Positions 1-8,523 of a DNA stretch of 64,000 nt are shown piece by piece. How positions within the stretch are numbered: the first letter of the stretch is position 1; the number at the start of each line of letters is the position of its first letter. A program made the position numbers and the translations under genes. The notes beneath the pieces were generated by a model that was not told where the DNA came from, did not search any database, and was given only the letters and a program-made list of their open reading frames with translations. Location of the stretch: positions 1 through 64,000 of the forward strand of contig NZ_JAGGQW010000027.1 of assembly GCF_018613065.1 (NCBI RefSeq), given 5' to 3'. The stretch is from Bacillus sp. ISL-7 (GTDB lineage: Bacteria > Bacillota > Bacilli > Bacillales_B > DSM-18226).

Positions 1-21
1 GAGAGTAGGACGTTGCCAGGC
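1..21 (+). rRNA. rrf: 5S rRNA, 3' end only
   Basis: The first 21 bases match the conserved end of Bacillus 5S rRNA (GAGAGTAGGACG followed by the closing strand of the terminal helix). The rest lies outside the window. A tRNA array directly behind it is the usual rrn-trn arrangement in Bacillaceae. Confidence 0.85.
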
Positions 22-33
22 GGTATTATATAT

Positions 34-109
34 GGAGGATTAGCTCAGCTGGGAGAGCATCTGCCTTACAAGCAGAGGGTCGGCGGTTCGAGCCCGTCAT
101 CCTCCACCA
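34..109 (+). tRNA. tRNA-Val (TAC)
   Basis: 76-nt cloverleaf with anticodon loop CTTACAA, giving anticodon TAC. The T-loop GGTTCGAGCC and the 3' CCA are encoded. First gene of the ten-tRNA array, 12 nt after the 5S rRNA. Confidence 0.97.
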
Positions 110-124
110 TTTTTCTTTTACTAT

Positions 125-209
125 GCGGGTGTGGCGGAATTGGCAGACGCACCAGACTTAGGATCTGGCGCCGCAAGGCGTGGGGGTTCGACTCCCTTCA
201 CCCGCACCA
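125..209 (+). tRNA. tRNA-Leu (TAG)
   Basis: 85-nt class II tRNA with a long variable arm. Anticodon loop CTTAGGA gives TAG. CCA is encoded. Confidence 0.97.
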
Positions 210-243
210 TAGTTTTTTGCGTTAGAAAAAAACATCCATATAT

Positions 244-318
244 GCGGAAGTAGTTCAGTGGTAGAACATCACCTTGCCAAGGTGGGGGTCGCGGGTTCGA
301 ATCCCGTCTTCCGCTCCA
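244..318 (+). tRNA. tRNA-Gly (GCC)
   Basis: 75-nt cloverleaf with anticodon loop TTGCCAA, giving GCC. CCA is encoded. Confidence 0.97.
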
Positions 319-327
319 ATTGTTTTA

Positions 328-416
328 GCCGGGGTGGCGGAACTGGCAGACGCACAGGACTTAAAATCCTGCGGTAGGTGACTACCGTACCGGTTCGATT
401 CCGGTCCTCGGCACCA
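328..416 (+). tRNA. tRNA-Leu (TAA)
   Basis: 89-nt class II tRNA with anticodon loop CTTAAAA, giving TAA. The long variable arm pairs GGTAGGTGACTACC. CCA is encoded. Confidence 0.97.
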
Positions 417-472
417 TGCTTTATCGAAGGTAATTTAACACATCAAATATAGCGCCCAGTGCGTCATATTAT

Positions 473-549
473 CGGGAAGTAGCTCAGCTTGGTAGAGCAC
501 TTGGTTTGGGACCAAGGGGTCGCAGGTTCGAATCCTGTCTTCCCGACCA
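473..549 (+). tRNA. tRNA-Pro (TGG)
   Basis: 77-nt cloverleaf with anticodon loop TTTGGGA, giving TGG. CCA is encoded. Confidence 0.97.
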
Positions 550-570
550 TTCTTTATTGCAGAATATTTT

Positions 571-643
571 GGGGTCTTAGCTCAGCTGGGAGAGCGCCTG
601 CTTTGCACGCAGGAGGTCAGGGGTTCGATCCCCCTAGACTCCA
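571..643 (+). tRNA. tRNA-Ala (TGC)
   Basis: Anticodon TGC. The acceptor stem GGGGTCT/AGACTCC carries the G3-U70 wobble that identifies alanine tRNAs. The discriminator A643 is followed by CCT, not CCA, so the last base of the tail must be added after transcription, unlike most tRNAs in this array. Confidence 0.96.
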
Positions 644-664
644 CCTTAATAATATAATTTTTTT

Positions 665-741
665 GGCGGTGTAGCTCAGCTGGCTAGAGCGCTCGGTTCA
701 TACCCGAAAGGTCGGGGGTTCGACTCCCTTCGCCGCTACCA
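665..741 (+). tRNA. tRNA-Met (CAT), elongator type
   Basis: 77-nt cloverleaf with anticodon loop TTCATAC, giving CAT. It lacks the GGG/CCC anticodon stem typical of initiators and resembles the Bacillus elongator tRNA-Met. An isoleucine CAT tRNA modified by TilS is a less likely alternative. CCA is encoded. Confidence 0.93.
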
Positions 742-771
742 AAATACTATTATATGATTTTCTTTTTCCAT

Positions 772-864
772 GGAGGAATACCCAAGTTTGGCTGAAGGGA
801 TCGGTCTTGAAAACCGACAGGCGGGTAACACCGCGCGGGGGTTCGAATCCCTCTTCCTCCTCCA
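772..864 (+). tRNA. tRNA-Ser (TGA)
   Basis: 93-nt class II tRNA with anticodon loop CTTGAAA, giving TGA, and a long variable arm. CCA is encoded. Confidence 0.97.
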
Positions 865-885
865 GTTTTATTATTTTTTATATGT

Positions 886-970
886 GGAGGGGTAGCGAAG
901 TGGCTAAACGCTGCGGACTGTAAATCCGCTCCCTCCGGGTTCGGCGGTTCGAATCCGTCCCCCTCCACCA
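886..970 (+). tRNA. tRNA-Tyr (GTA)
   Basis: 85-nt class II tRNA with anticodon loop CTGTAAA, giving GTA. CCA is encoded. Confidence 0.97.
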
Positions 971-975
971 TGTTT

Positions 976-1046
976 AGGGGCATAGTTTAAAGGTAGAACT
1001 AAGGTCTCCAAAACCTTCAGTGTGGGTTCAATTCCTACTGCCCCTG
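976..1046 (+). tRNA. tRNA-Trp (CCA)
   Basis: 71-nt cloverleaf with anticodon loop CTCCAAA, giving CCA. The acceptor stem AGGGGCA/TGCCCCT is complete. The discriminator G1046 is followed by TCA, so the 3' CCA is not encoded. Last tRNA of the array. Confidence 0.95.
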
Positions 1047-1048
1047 TC

Positions 1049-1110
1049 AAAAAGGCAAAAAAAATTCCAAGTATATGCTTGGAATTTTTTTTGCCTTTTT
1101 TTATTTTGCC
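1049..1110 (+). terminator. terminator of the rRNA/tRNA operon
   Basis: Very long inverted repeat: the AAAAAGGC...TTCCAAG arm pairs with CTTGGAA...GCCTTTTTT around a short TATATG loop and ends in a T run. It starts 3 nt after tRNA-Trp. The A/T flanks would also stop transcription coming from the right. Confidence 0.85.
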
Positions 1111-1301
1111 TCTTTCGTCGCATGCGGCGGGATTAACTTGTTTGGGCTCCTTATTAAAAAAATAGTTTAATATTTTGTAAAAAAATAAAACTTATTGTTT
1201 CGGTTTATAACATAATGTAATATACTATATACAAATAAGTATAACACATTTATAATGAATCTATTGAATATAACATATTTAATGTAGATAAGGGGGGGGT
1301 A

Positions 1302-1943
1302 ATTATTAAATTATCTAAACGTCAGGATGAAATCCTCCAGATTGTTAAACAAAACGGGCCCATTACAGGAAAAGACATCGCAGAGAAGCTTTCATTAACA
1401 AGAGCTGCACTAAGACCCGATCTTGCCATTTTAACGATGTCAGGTAACTTAGATGCAAGGCCGCGAGTAGGTTATTTTTTTAATGAAAGCTTTGAAGCAA
1501 AGCAACAGGCTAAAAGGTTTATCCACCAAAAGGTAACGGATTATAAAGCCCATCCAATTGTCGTTGAGAAATCAACCTCCGTGTATGATGCGATCGTGCA
1601 GCTCTTTTTAGAGGATGTGGGCACACTTTATGCGGTTGATACAAAAGGACATCTAGCAGGGGTTGTTTCCCGTAAGGATTTGCTCAGAGCATCACTAGGA
1701 AATCAAAATCTAAATGAATTGCCTGTCAGTGTCATCATGACTAGAATGCCAAATATTATTACAATTAATCCTGAAGAGACCTTGCTCGAAGCAGCCAAAA
1801 AGATGATCCATAATCGCATTGATTCTTTACCAGTTGTTAAGGAAATAGAGGAGCAAAGAAGTACATATTTGCTGGTAGGAAGAATCACCAAAACCACCAT
1901 AACGCGGGCATATTTAGAAATCATGGAAAACAATTCAAACTAA
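1302..1943 (+). CDS. ccpN: CcpN, CBS-domain repressor of gluconeogenic genes
   Basis: DNA-binding regulator of about 213 aa. Residues 5-50 form a winged-helix domain (KRQDEILQIVKQNGPITG...LTRAALRPDLAILTMSG), followed by two CBS domains (about 75-125 and 140-200) with the LAGVVSRKDLLRAS and VIMTRMPN signatures. Bacillus CcpN represses gapB and pckA under glycolytic conditions, and its CBS domains sense nucleotides. The reading frame continues upstream of the first ATG (1437) through the whole HTH and contains no ATG, GTG or TTG before the stop at 1242. The likely start is ATT at 1302 or 1305, just after the ribosome site AAGGGGGGGG (1290-1299). A length error in that G run would not change this frame's codons. 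The ppsR and ppdK genes follow directly. Confidence 0.9.
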   Translation: MIKLSKRQDEILQIVKQNGPITGKDIAEKLSLTRAALRPDLAILTMSGNLDARPRVGYFFNESFEAKQQAKRFIHQKVTDYKAHPIVVEKSTSVYDAIVQLFLEDVGTLYAVDTKGHLAGVVSRKDLLRASLGNQNLNELPVSVIMTRMPNIITINPEETLLEAAKKMIHNRIDSLPVVKEIEEQRSTYLLVGRITKTTITRAYLEIMENNSN

Positions 1944-1960
1944 GGAGAGTGGCTGCCATT

Positions 1961-2776
1961 TTGGTACAGAAAGAAGTTGTCTATGTTGTATCTGACTCAG
2001 TAGGTGAAACAGCTGAGTTTGTAGTAAAGGCGGTGGCAACACAATTTAATGGCGGGCAGGTAGAAATTCGCCGTAATTCCTATGTGGATGATTTTGAAGA
2101 TATTGAAGATATCATTTTACTAGCAAAAAAGGGACGGACGATTATTGCCTATACGATCGTTATTCCATCATTAAAAGAGTATTTAGATCGACGTGCAAAA
2201 GAAGAAAGCATTTTTGCTGTAGATTTACTAAGTCCATTGATGAATGCGTTTGAAATAAGCTTCAATAAACAGCCGCACCATCGACCTGGATTGATGAGAA
2301 AATTGGACGAAGAATACTTCCGGAAAATTGAAGCAATTGAATTTGCAGTTAAGTATGATGATGGGCGTGACCCAAGAGGGATCAAAAAGGCGGATATTGT
2401 TCTAGTCGGTATCTCACGTACATCTAAGACCCCTTTGTCTATGTACTTAGCACATAAACGATTTAAAGTGGCCAATGTTCCTTTGGTTCCAGAGGTGCCA
2501 CCGCCAGATGAATTATTCGAAATACCCCGTAAGAATTGTATTGGATTAATAATATCACCAGATAAATTAAACGAAATTCGCAAGGAACGTCTAAAGGCTT
2601 TAGGGTTAGCCTCACAGGCTAACTATGCAAGCTTTGGGCGAATTCTTGAGGAACTTGATCATGCTGAAAAAGTAATGAAGCGATTAGGCTGTCCTGTTAT
2701 TGATGTATCAAATAAAGCTGTTGAAGAAACAGCTGGCTTAATTTTAGACGTGTTAAAAAAAGAGAGGAGCTACTAA
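1961..2776 (+). CDS. ppsR: PPDK regulatory protein (bifunctional kinase/phosphorylase, YqfL family)
   Basis: DUF299 family protein that inactivates pyruvate phosphate dikinase by ADP-dependent phosphorylation of an active-site threonine and reactivates it by phosphorolysis. The N-terminal VVYVVSDSVGETAE and the P-loop-like GISRTSKTPLS (near residues 150-160) are the family hallmarks. Its target ppdK starts 2 nt after its stop codon. Start choice: TTG 1961 gives MVQKEVVYVV, matching the family N-terminus and lying 13 nt behind AAGGAG. A GTG at 1949 is in frame but only 1 nt from that ribosome site. The upstream ccpN gene ends 17 nt earlier, so the three genes look like one operon. Confidence 0.9.
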   Translation: MVQKEVVYVVSDSVGETAEFVVKAVATQFNGGQVEIRRNSYVDDFEDIEDIILLAKKGRTIIAYTIVIPSLKEYLDRRAKEESIFAVDLLSPLMNAFEISFNKQPHHRPGLMRKLDEEYFRKIEAIEFAVKYDDGRDPRGIKKADIVLVGISRTSKTPLSMYLAHKRFKVANVPLVPEVPPPDELFEIPRKNCIGLIISPDKLNEIRKERLKALGLASQANYASFGRILEELDHAEKVMKRLGCPVIDVSNKAVEETAGLILDVLKKERSY

Positions 2777-2778
2777 TA

Positions 2779-5448
2779 ATGGAAAAATTCGTTTATTTAT
2801 TTCATGAAGGAAATGGCAATATGAAGGGGTTACTTGGGGGAAAAGGGGCAAACCTAGCGGAAATGACGCGTATTGGTCTTCCGGTTCCGTATGGTTTTAC
2901 AATCACTACACAGGCTTGCAATGCATTCTATGAAGCTAGCAAAACCATTCCAACCTTTGTTGAAGTCCAGACTTTAGAGGCTCTAACCCGTCTTGAAGAA
3001 AAAATGGGCAAAAAGCTTGGCGACCCAAAAAATCCTTTGCTCGTTTCCGTACGTTCTGGTTCTGTTTTCTCCATGCCTGGCATGATGGATACCATCTTGA
3101 ATCTTGGAATGAATGATGAAACCGTTATCGGAGTAGCAGAATTAACCAATAATCCACGGTTTGCTTATGATTCCTACCGTCGTTTCATACAGATGTTTAG
3201 TAATGTTGTACTAGATATCGATACCTACTACTTTGAACAATTATTAGAAGAAATACGCGAGGAAAAAGGCTATTCCTCTGACCCAGAAATGAGTGCTGAT
3301 GATTGGAAAGAAGTGATTATTGGCTATAAAGGTATAGTCAAAAAGCATAAACGAAAGGATTTCCCGCAAGATCCAAAAGAGCAGCTATTCCTTGCGATTC
3401 ATGCAGTCTTTAACTCTTGGAATAATCAGCGTGCGATAGTCTACCGTCGCCTTAACAAAATTGCTGACCATTTAGGAACAGCTGTAAATATTCAAAGTAT
3501 GGTGTTTGGCAACATGGGGAATGATTCAGGCACAGGCGTAGCATTCACAAGAAATCCATCGACTGGTGAGCATGTCCTTTACGGTGAATACTTAATCAAT
3601 GCCCAAGGGGAAGATGTAGTGGCAGGGATTCGTACTCCACAGCCAATCGCTACTTTAAAAGATGAAATGCCAGGAGTATATAAGCAATTCACTGATACTT
3701 GCAAGCGCTTGGAACAGCATTACGAAGAAATGCAAGATATCGAATTTACGGTTGAAGGTGGTAAGCTATTTATCCTGCAAACCCGTAATGGAAAAAGAAC
3801 AGCGCAGGCAGCGATTCGAATCGCCGTGGAAATGTTCGAAGAAGGAATCATTGATAAAAAGACGGCCTTGCTACGTGTTGACCCGGAACAATTAGATCAA
3901 CTGCTGCATCGCAGGATTGACGACAAATTTGAGAAAAGAGTTTTAGCTAAAGGCTTGCCAGCATCACCAGGTGCTGCGACAGGTCAAGTCGTTTTTGATG
4001 CCGATGAAGCAGAGCAATTAAATAATGATGGAAAAAAAGTAATTCTTGTTCGTCCTGAAACCACTCCAGATGATATCCATGGTATCGTTGCATCGCAAGC
4101 AATACTGACAAGCCGAGGCGGCATGACAAGCCACGCTGCAGTTGTCGCGCGTGGTATGGGGAAAGCGTGTATTTGCGGATGTGAAGCATTAAAGATAGAT
4201 CTGAAAGCTAAACAATTTACAATTGGTGAGACAGTTATTAATTATGGAGATATCATAACGATTGATGGCTCTACGGGTGAAATTATGCTTGGGGAGATTC
4301 CAATGATTGACCCAGAACTTTCGGATGAGTTTCAAATGTTGCTTGCATGGGCAGACCAAGAGCGTAAATTAGGGGTCCGTGCCAATGCAGATAACCCAGA
4401 AGATGCAAAAAAGGCATTTGAATTTGGTGCAGGCGGAATTGGCTTATGTCGTACTGAACATATGTTTATGGATTTAAAACGGATTCCAACCGTGCAAAAA
4501 ATGATTCTTGCTGAAACTTATAATGAGAGAATGGAAGCTTTGAACCTGTTATTGCCCATGCAGCAAGGGGACTTTGAAGGAATCTTCGAAGTTATGCAAG
4601 GATTACCTGTCACTATCCGTTTACTAGATCCACCCTTACATGAATTCTTACCGGATAAAGAGGAACTGTTAGTGGAAGTAACGAAGCTTCAGATTTTAGA
4701 TCCACAATCACCAGAATTGAAGAAAAAAGAGCAATTGCTGAAAAAGGTCCGCCAATTAGATGAGTTTAACCCTATGCTTGGTCACCGTGGCTGCCGCCTT
4801 GGGATGATTTACCCGGAAATTTATGAAATGCAAGCAAAAGCCATTTTCTATGCAGCCGCTAAGCTCGCTGATAAAGGCATCGAAGTACAACCAGAAATCA
4901 TGATTCCTTTGGTCGGTCATGTGAATGAATTAAAGGATATGCGTAAATTGGTGATCGATGCGGCATTACTTGTCCAGGAGGAAACTGGAAAAAGATTCAA
5001 GTACACGATTGGAACCATGATTGAAATTCCGCGTGCTGCTTTAACTGCAGATAAAATTGCCGAGGAAGCTGATTTCTTTTCGTTTGGGACCAATGATTTA
5101 ACACAAACAACATTTGGTTACAGCCGTGATGATGCGGAAGGCAAGTTCCTGCAAGCTTACATTGAAAATAAAGTGCTTCCGGATAATCCGTTTGCTGTCC
5201 TTGATCAAGAAGGCGTAGGTAAGCTTGTTGAAACAGGGGTGAAGCTTGGCCGTGGAACAAAACCGTCCTTAAAAACAGGTATTTGCGGCGAGCATGGCGG
5301 AGAAAAGAGCTCGATTGAATTCTGCTACAAAACCGGCCTAGATTATGTCAGTTGTTCACCATACCGGGTACCACTAGCACGTTTGGCTGCAGCACAAGCA
5401 ACCATTCGACATGAACAAAATAAACAAGAAGTTTTTACAACAGCATAA
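2779..5448 (+). CDS. ppdK: pyruvate, phosphate dikinase
   Basis: Interconverts pyruvate + ATP + Pi with PEP + AMP + PPi. The 889-aa length is normal. The N-terminal ATP-grasp part carries the GGKGANLAEMTRIGLPVPYGF start motif and VRSGSVFSMPGMMDT. The swivelling phosphohistidine domain has LTSRGGMTSHAA with catalytic His452, and Thr450 two residues before it is the expected target of the PPDK regulatory protein. The C-terminal PEP/pyruvate barrel has FGTNDLTQTTFGYSRDD and the acid/base Cys836 in GICGEHGG. ATG follows GAGGAGC with good spacing. Cotranscribed with ccpN and ppsR, which fits control of the PEP-pyruvate node. Confidence 0.97.
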   Translation: MEKFVYLFHEGNGNMKGLLGGKGANLAEMTRIGLPVPYGFTITTQACNAFYEASKTIPTFVEVQTLEALTRLEEKMGKKLGDPKNPLLVSVRSGSVFSMPGMMDTILNLGMNDETVIGVAELTNNPRFAYDSYRRFIQMFSNVVLDIDTYYFEQLLEEIREEKGYSSDPEMSADDWKEVIIGYKGIVKKHKRKDFPQDPKEQLFLAIHAVFNSWNNQRAIVYRRLNKIADHLGTAVNIQSMVFGNMGNDSGTGVAFTRNPSTGEHVLYGEYLINAQGEDVVAGIRTPQPIATLKDEMPGVYKQFTDTCKRLEQHYEEMQDIEFTVEGGKLFILQTRNGKRTAQAAIRIAVEMFEEGIIDKKTALLRVDPEQLDQLLHRRIDDKFEKRVLAKGLPASPGAATGQVVFDADEAEQLNNDGKKVILVRPETTPDDIHGIVASQAILTSRGGMTSHAAVVARGMGKACICGCEALKIDLKAKQFTIGETVINYGDIITIDGSTGEIMLGEIPMIDPELSDEFQMLLAWADQERKLGVRANADNPEDAKKAFEFGAGGIGLCRTEHMFMDLKRIPTVQKMILAETYNERMEALNLLLPMQQGDFEGIFEVMQGLPVTIRLLDPPLHEFLPDKEELLVEVTKLQILDPQSPELKKKEQLLKKVRQLDEFNPMLGHRGCRLGMIYPEIYEMQAKAIFYAAAKLADKGIEVQPEIMIPLVGHVNELKDMRKLVIDAALLVQEETGKRFKYTIGTMIEIPRAALTADKIAEEADFFSFGTNDLTQTTFGYSRDDAEGKFLQAYIENKVLPDNPFAVLDQEGVGKLVETGVKLGRGTKPSLKTGICGEHGGEKSSIEFCYKTGLDYVSCSPYRVPLARLAAAQATIRHEQNKQEVFTTA

Positions 5449-5458
5449 AGGAAGAACA

Positions 5459-5490
5459 AGGGATGTTGCAGCATGCACCATCCCTTTTTT
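5459..5490 (+). terminator. terminator after ppdK
   Basis: AGGGATG pairs with CATCCCT around a 13-nt loop, followed by TTTTTT. It lies 11 nt after the ppdK stop. Confidence 0.85.
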
Positions 5491-5561
5491 ATTGTGATGT
5501 AATTGGATAGACGCCCATTTTATGCAAATACTATAAAAAATTATTTTAAAGGGGACTTACA

Positions 5562-5753
5562 ATGGGGGCTATTGAACGCAGCGGTTATCGATTTGTACCA
5601 GAATTTAGTGTCATTCAACAAAATGGGGCCATTCATGTATATAATCAGGATAACTTCATCGAGGAAATTAAATTCCACTTTTCAGGGAAGTTTCCTGAAC
5701 TGGATCAAATCGAAGACCTGGTTGATCAATATTGCAGCCAGCATCAACTTTAA
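5562..5753 (+). CDS. YbxH-family small protein
   Basis: 63-aa protein with an AAAGGGGAC ribosome site in front. The sequence GAIERSGYRFVPEFSVIQQ then NGAIHVY and EEIKFHFSGKFP resembles the YbxH family of small Bacillus proteins as I recall it. Function is unknown. It has no signal peptide or membrane segment. Standing alone between two terminators, it is a single-gene unit. Confidence 0.75.
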   Translation: MGAIERSGYRFVPEFSVIQQNGAIHVYNQDNFIEEIKFHFSGKFPELDQIEDLVDQYCSQHQL

Positions 5754-5782
5754 AACCGAATGCTTGTTCGGTTTTTTATTTT
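5753..5782 (+). terminator. terminator after the YbxH-like gene
   Basis: AAACCGAA pairs with TTCGGTTT around TGCTTG, followed by a TTTTATTTT tail. The stem starts at the stop codon. Confidence 0.85.
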
Positions 5783-5831
5783 GTGATAGAATGGATATAA
5801 TAAACCATTTTATAGAAATGGAGGGAAATCC

Positions 5832-8405
5832 ATGAATAAATTAACCACTATATACCCTCAAGCGATAGAACATACAAAATTGAAAGTGTATGAAGATATT
5901 AACCATTATTTCGAAACGATGGAAACACTGCCAACCATTGAACAATACCTAACTGACAGAAGCCATTATGTTGAGCAAATTTGGACCAATGTTTGGCTGA
6001 ATAAGTCGACCAATGATGTTCCAAGGAATGAAAAAAAGCAATATTTAACTGATAAAGGCTTCGAGGTACAGGGAATAGACAAAAAACTAATTAACAAGTT
6101 ATTTAGGGATGAAATGCGAACCTATCATGTCTTTGATACGATGGGGTGGGTTCATGAAACATTTTTAGGTAAAGAACAAGAGTGGGAGAAACAGTATCAG
6201 GCGGCGAAGGTTAATTTTATAAAACGAGAAGAACAAAAACAGCTTGAAGAACAGAAGCAATTGATTAGAAGTGAGATTGAAGATGCCGCTGTTGGAATCT
6301 TGGAAGAACAATATGAGCTGTTTTATTTATATGTTCGTTACTTCGTTGCCATACAACTAGTTGCTGACCTACAAAATAATGTAAAGTTTCAATCGGTTGA
6401 TACCTTTGCATTAGAAGAAAAATTAGTGGATGAAGGCCATTTTAACCCCTCAGTCTATACAACTGTTGCCACCTTTTTTGAAGAACTGACAGGGGATATC
6501 CATAAAACTTTGAATTGGGGCAGGAGTTTTTATGAATATCAAACCTATTTTTTCGTTTATGAAAGCTTAATTGCTGACTATTTGTCTGAGCTTATTCCGG
6601 AAAAAATATTAGAGCAGCTTTCTGAAAAGGTTAAGGATGATTTTCATAAAACCTTTCTTGAGAAACTATCGGCATCCTTCGTTAAGGGCAGCATTGCTCA
6701 GGTTCTTTATGATGTCGAGGGTTATTTTATTGAGGATATCCAAGCTGAATACCTATCAGACTTAATACGTTTGTCAGAAATACCTTTTGATGCAAAGGTT
6801 CATAAAGAAATTTTTGAAAAAGACTTCCAATCGCGCGAGCAAAAACAAAAAGAAGCGCAAGAAGAACTCGAGCGGAAAAAAGCAGAAGAAGAGCGGATGA
6901 TGAAGGAAATCTTTGCAACGGAATACGACCCTTCGTTACAACGTCAGGTCCGTTATGTCTTGCACATTGGCGAAACCAATACAGGGAAAACCCATCATGC
7001 GCTAGAAAGAATGAAAGATGCTTATAGCGGGTTATATTTAGCGCCGCTTCGATTATTAGCACTTGAGGTATTTGATAAATTAAACGCTGAGGGGACGCCG
7101 TGTTCCTTAAAAACTGGGGAGGAGGAAAAAATCACCCCAGGTGCAAATCATACTTCCTGCACCGTGGAAATGTTTCACGAAAAAGAGTTTTATGAAATAA
7201 TCGTCATTGATGAAGCACAAATGATTACCGATAAAGACCGTGGTTTTTCCTGGTATAAGGCAATCACGAAAGCTAATGCAGAGGAAGTCCATATCATAGG
7301 CAGCAGGAATTCAAAAACCATGCTGCTCCAGCTTTTAGGTAATTCCATTATCGAAGTTCATGAATACAGTCGTGATACTCCTCTTGAGGTTGAAACGAAG
7401 GAGTTTCATATTAAACACATTAAAAAAGGCGATGCGCTGATTTGTTTTTCACGAAGGCGAGTTCTTGAAACCGCCTCACGACTGCAAAATGACGGACATA
7501 CTGTCAGCATGATCTACGGCAGCATGCCGCCAGAAACAAGAAAAAAGCAAATTCAGCAATTCAACACTGGAAAAACAAAAGTCATCGTTGCTACAGATGC
7601 GATTGGAATGGGCTTAAATCTGCCAATTCGACGGATTGTTTTTTTAGAAAATGATAAGTTTGATGGAACTAGACGACGACTGCTGACATCACAAGAAGTG
7701 AAGCAAATTGCTGGACGTGCGGGTCGAAAAGGTATTTACAATATTGGCAAAGTGGCCTTTACTAGTGATATCAGAAAAATGAGAAACTTGCTTTTGCAGG
7801 AGGATGAGCCTGTTCATACCTTTGCAATTGCACCAACCAATTCAGTTTTTGAACGCTTTCAACGCTATTATCACGACTTAGGTACATTTTTTGAATTATG
7901 GGGGAAATTTGAAAGTCCAAACGGAACGAAAAAAGCTTCCCTTGCCGAGGAAAAGTCGTTGTATCAAATGGTAGCAGGTACTGAAATTGAAGCACGTTTA
8001 TCCTTAATGGACCTTTATGGATTTTTACATCTGCCTTTTTCAAAAAATGAACCAGTATTAACGAAGCAATGGGAAGAAAAAATGTATGCCATTATCCATG
8101 GGAGAGAACTCCCAGAACCGATTGTAAAGGAACGAAGCTTGGAGGAATTAGAACTCAGTTACAAAGCAATTGGACTTCATTTGTTATTTTTATATCGACT
8201 AGGAGAGCGAACGACAGCAATCTATTGGGAGCGGCTAAGAGAAGAGGTCAGCGATAAAGTGCAGGACCGCTTAAAGACGGATATAAATAAATTCGTTAAA
8301 AAATGCAAAACCTGTGGAAAGAAGCTACCATGGGATCATTCTTTTCCTACTTGTGAGGCCTGTTATGCAGCGAAGACTAGAAGATATCGATATGATGAAT
8401 ATTAA
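5832..8405 (+). CDS. SUV3-like DEAD/DEAH-box RNA helicase
   Basis: 857-aa superfamily 2 helicase. An N-terminal region of about 375 aa without recognised motifs ends in a charged coiled-coil-like stretch (KQKEAQEELERKKAEEER). The core follows: Walker A GETNTGKT (residues 380-387), DEAQ box (about 459-462), and motif VI QIAGRAGRKG (about 624-633) in a helicase-C domain. The C-terminus carries a small zinc finger, CKTCGKK...CEAC. SUV3 helicases unwind structured RNA in mitochondrial RNA decay; bacterial versions are little studied. The gene sits just upstream of the RNA-repair pair hen1-pnkp, which suggests but does not prove a shared RNA-processing role. ATG follows GGAGGG. Confidence 0.85.
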   Translation: MNKLTTIYPQAIEHTKLKVYEDINHYFETMETLPTIEQYLTDRSHYVEQIWTNVWLNKSTNDVPRNEKKQYLTDKGFEVQGIDKKLINKLFRDEMRTYHVFDTMGWVHETFLGKEQEWEKQYQAAKVNFIKREEQKQLEEQKQLIRSEIEDAAVGILEEQYELFYLYVRYFVAIQLVADLQNNVKFQSVDTFALEEKLVDEGHFNPSVYTTVATFFEELTGDIHKTLNWGRSFYEYQTYFFVYESLIADYLSELIPEKILEQLSEKVKDDFHKTFLEKLSASFVKGSIAQVLYDVEGYFIEDIQAEYLSDLIRLSEIPFDAKVHKEIFEKDFQSREQKQKEAQEELERKKAEEERMMKEIFATEYDPSLQRQVRYVLHIGETNTGKTHHALERMKDAYSGLYLAPLRLLALEVFDKLNAEGTPCSLKTGEEEKITPGANHTSCTVEMFHEKEFYEIIVIDEAQMITDKDRGFSWYKAITKANAEEVHIIGSRNSKTMLLQLLGNSIIEVHEYSRDTPLEVETKEFHIKHIKKGDALICFSRRRVLETASRLQNDGHTVSMIYGSMPPETRKKQIQQFNTGKTKVIVATDAIGMGLNLPIRRIVFLENDKFDGTRRRLLTSQEVKQIAGRAGRKGIYNIGKVAFTSDIRKMRNLLLQEDEPVHTFAIAPTNSVFERFQRYYHDLGTFFELWGKFESPNGTKKASLAEEKSLYQMVAGTEIEARLSLMDLYGFLHLPFSKNEPVLTKQWEEKMYAIIHGRELPEPIVKERSLEELELSYKAIGLHLLFLYRLGERTTAIYWERLREEVSDKVQDRLKTDINKFVKKCKTCGKKLPWDHSFPTCEACYAAKTRRYRYDEY

Positions 8406-8447
8406 GAATAACCCGGTGTTCTAAACTTAGGAACCCGGGTTATTCTT
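8404..8447 (+). terminator. hairpin after the SUV3-like helicase
   Basis: AAGAATAACCCGG pairs with CCGGGTTATTCTT around an 18-nt loop and begins at the stop codon. It lacks a clean T run, so it may only attenuate and may allow some read-through into hen1. Confidence 0.55.
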
Positions 8448-8523
8448 CAATTAAAATCAAATTAATGTAAATATGTTAAAATAAAACTCTGATAATTCGT
8501 TCCATGAAAGTGAAGTGAAAAAG

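Noticed and set aside
750..983. Minus-strand open frame of 77 codons
   Set aside because: It is the antisense of tRNA-Ser and tRNA-Tyr and has no ribosome site.
2149..2583. 144-codon minus-strand frame inside ppsR
   Set aside because: It is the shadow of a well-conserved gene; no start signal or protein family resemblance.
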